Source of the DNA: UBA11524 sp964383815
GTDB lineage: Bacteria; Bacillota; Clostridia; Christensenellales; Aristaeellaceae
Direction: 5' to 3'
Length of the DNA stretch: 35,479 nt
Assembly: GCA_964383815.1 (NCBI GenBank)
Contig: CAYLIC010000023.1
Location: forward strand, 1-35,479
Shown here: positions 34,488 through 35,479 of the stretch, in pieces
Position numbering within the stretch: the stretch's first letter is position 1
Layout: every line of letters begins with the position of its first letter
Program-made: the position numbers and the translations under genes
Notes under the pieces: generated by a model
What the model was told of the DNA's origin: nothing
Database searches by the model: none
What the model saw: only the letters and a program-made list of their open reading frames with translations

Positions 34488-35479
34488 ATGAGCAGTATTC
34501 AAGATAAGCTGATTCCAGTCAATTTGGAGGAGGAGGTAAAGAAATCCTTCATCTCCTACGCCATGGCTGTTATTATCGACCGTGCCCTGCCCGATGTGCG
34601 GGACGGCCTGAAGCCTGTCCACCGCCGCATCATCTACGATATGAACGAGCTGGGCATGACCCCGGACAAGGCGTACCGCAAGTCCGCCCGTCTGGTGGGC
34701 GATGTGCTGGGTAAGTTCCACCCCCATGGCGATTCCTCCGTGTATGATGCCATGGTGCGCCTGGCTCAGCCCTTCAACATCCGCTATCCTCTGGTGGACG
34801 GGCAGGGCAACTTTGGCTCGGTAGACGGTGACGGCGCCGCCGCCATGCGTTATACCGAGGCCCGCATGTCCAGGCTGACGCCTTACCTGCTGGAAGGCAT
34901 TGAGAAGGACACGGTGGACTTTTACCCCAACTTTGACGAAACCCTCATGCAGCCCGCCGTGCTGCCCAGCCGCTTCCCTAACCTGCTGGTGAACGGCTCC
35001 AGCGGTATTGCCGTGGGCATGGCTACCAATATTCCTCCCCACAACCTGCGGGAGGTGATTGATGGCGTGATCTGCATGATTGACAAGCCGGACTGCTCCA
35101 TTGATGATCTGATGGAGCATATCAAGGGTCCGGACTTCCCCACCGGCGGCACTATTCTGGGCCGCAGAGGCATAAGGGAAGCCTACTTTACCGGGCGTGG
35201 CAGGATTGATGTGCGGGCCAAGACCAACATTGAGCCCATGAGCAACAACCGCCACCGCATTGTGGTGACGGAAATTCCCTATCAGGTGAACAAGGCCCGC
35301 CTGGTGGAGAAGATTGCCGAGCTGGTGCATGAAAAGCGCCTGGAGGGCATCAGCGACATTCGCGATGAATCCGACCGCAACGGTATGCGCATTGTCATCG
35401 AACTGAAGAAGGATGTTTATCCTCAGGTGGTGCTGAACTTCCTGTACAAGCACACCTCCCTGCAGGAGACCTTCGGCGC
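34488..35479 (+). CDS. gyrA: DNA gyrase subunit A (partial, 3' end off the window)
   Basis: The first 330 residues of the DNA cleavage/rejoining subunit are visible. The winged-helix region has DGLKPVHRRIIYDM and KSARLVGDVLGKFHPHGDSSVYDAMVRLAQP. The quinolone-resistance positions keep the susceptible Ser (in GDSS) and Asp (in VYDAM). The catalytic tyrosine lies in AAAMRYTEARMS. A GAGGAG site (34475-34480) precedes the ATG. No frameshift is seen up to the window edge. Confidence 0.99.
   Translation, partial: MSSIQDKLIPVNLEEEVKKSFISYAMAVIIDRALPDVRDGLKPVHRRIIYDMNELGMTPDKAYRKSARLVGDVLGKFHPHGDSSVYDAMVRLAQPFNIRYPLVDGQGNFGSVDGDGAAAMRYTEARMSRLTPYLLEGIEKDTVDFYPNFDETLMQPAVLPSRFPNLLVNGSSGIAVGMATNIPPHNLREVIDGVICMIDKPDCSIDDLMEHIKGPDFPTGGTILGRRGIREAYFTGRGRIDVRAKTNIEPMSNNRHRIVVTEIPYQVNKARLVEKIAELVHEKRLEGISDIRDESDRNGMRIVIELKKDVYPQVVLNFLYKHTSLQETFG

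Overview
The window looks like the chromosome of a high-GC, spore-forming Clostridia-type Firmicute, probably an uncultured gut lineage. The evidence is a Spo0A orthologue, a RemB-like gene fused by overlap to gyrB-gyrA, a perfect CIRCE element before groES-groEL, strong AGGAGG ribosome sites throughout, sigma-A-type promoters, and several polysaccharide-active secreted proteins. No tRNA, rRNA, CRISPR array, phage or transposase gene was seen.

Layout. 1-508: NifU-like Fe-S scaffold protein (partial, minus). 738-1754: galE, closed by a hairpin terminator. 1820-8444: a tight four-gene plus-strand run made of a divergent tubulin-like GTPase with a coiled coil, a 1039-aa protein with an actin/Hsp70 (ASKHA, SrfB-like) C-terminal half, a YitT membrane protein and a SpoU rRNA/tRNA methyltransferase. 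The tubulin-like/ASKHA pair is the best candidate for an undescribed system. 8615-12361 (minus): a cytoplasmic sugar-binding-domain/GGDEF fusion, a GH43 glycosidase and an NTF2-like protein. 12582-19740: a secreted-protein and carbohydrate region with a CotH-kinase protein, a four-repeat SH3b protein (minus), a GH26 mannanase, a PIG-L deacetylase and an AraC regulator.

20017-22019: groES-groEL with CIRCE (minus). 22192-23208: mutY. 23254-24435: DEAD-box helicase starting at TTG (minus). 24568-27052: a Zn/Cd-type P-type ATPase followed by a SAM methyltransferase (minus), with an SmtB/ArsR-type operator overlapping a strong promoter; no ArsR gene lies in the window. 27122-27793: a long regulatory stretch before spo0A with two consensus promoters, three copies of a 21-bp motif, possible 0A boxes and a possible 24-aa gene. 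27794-28582: spo0A. 28664-32003 (minus): gltX and glnS, separated by a palindromic intergenic repeat. 32232-end: remB-gyrB-gyrA.

How the genes fit together. The carbohydrate genes suggest plant-glycan (arabinoxylan, mannan) use, with sensing by the PBP-GGDEF protein and the AraC regulator. The secreted CotH, SH3b, GH26 and PIG-L proteins carry similar signal peptides and probably act at the cell surface. The rest is housekeeping: protein folding, DNA repair, translation, topology and sporulation control. All functional calls come from reading motifs in the translated sequence; no database search was possible.
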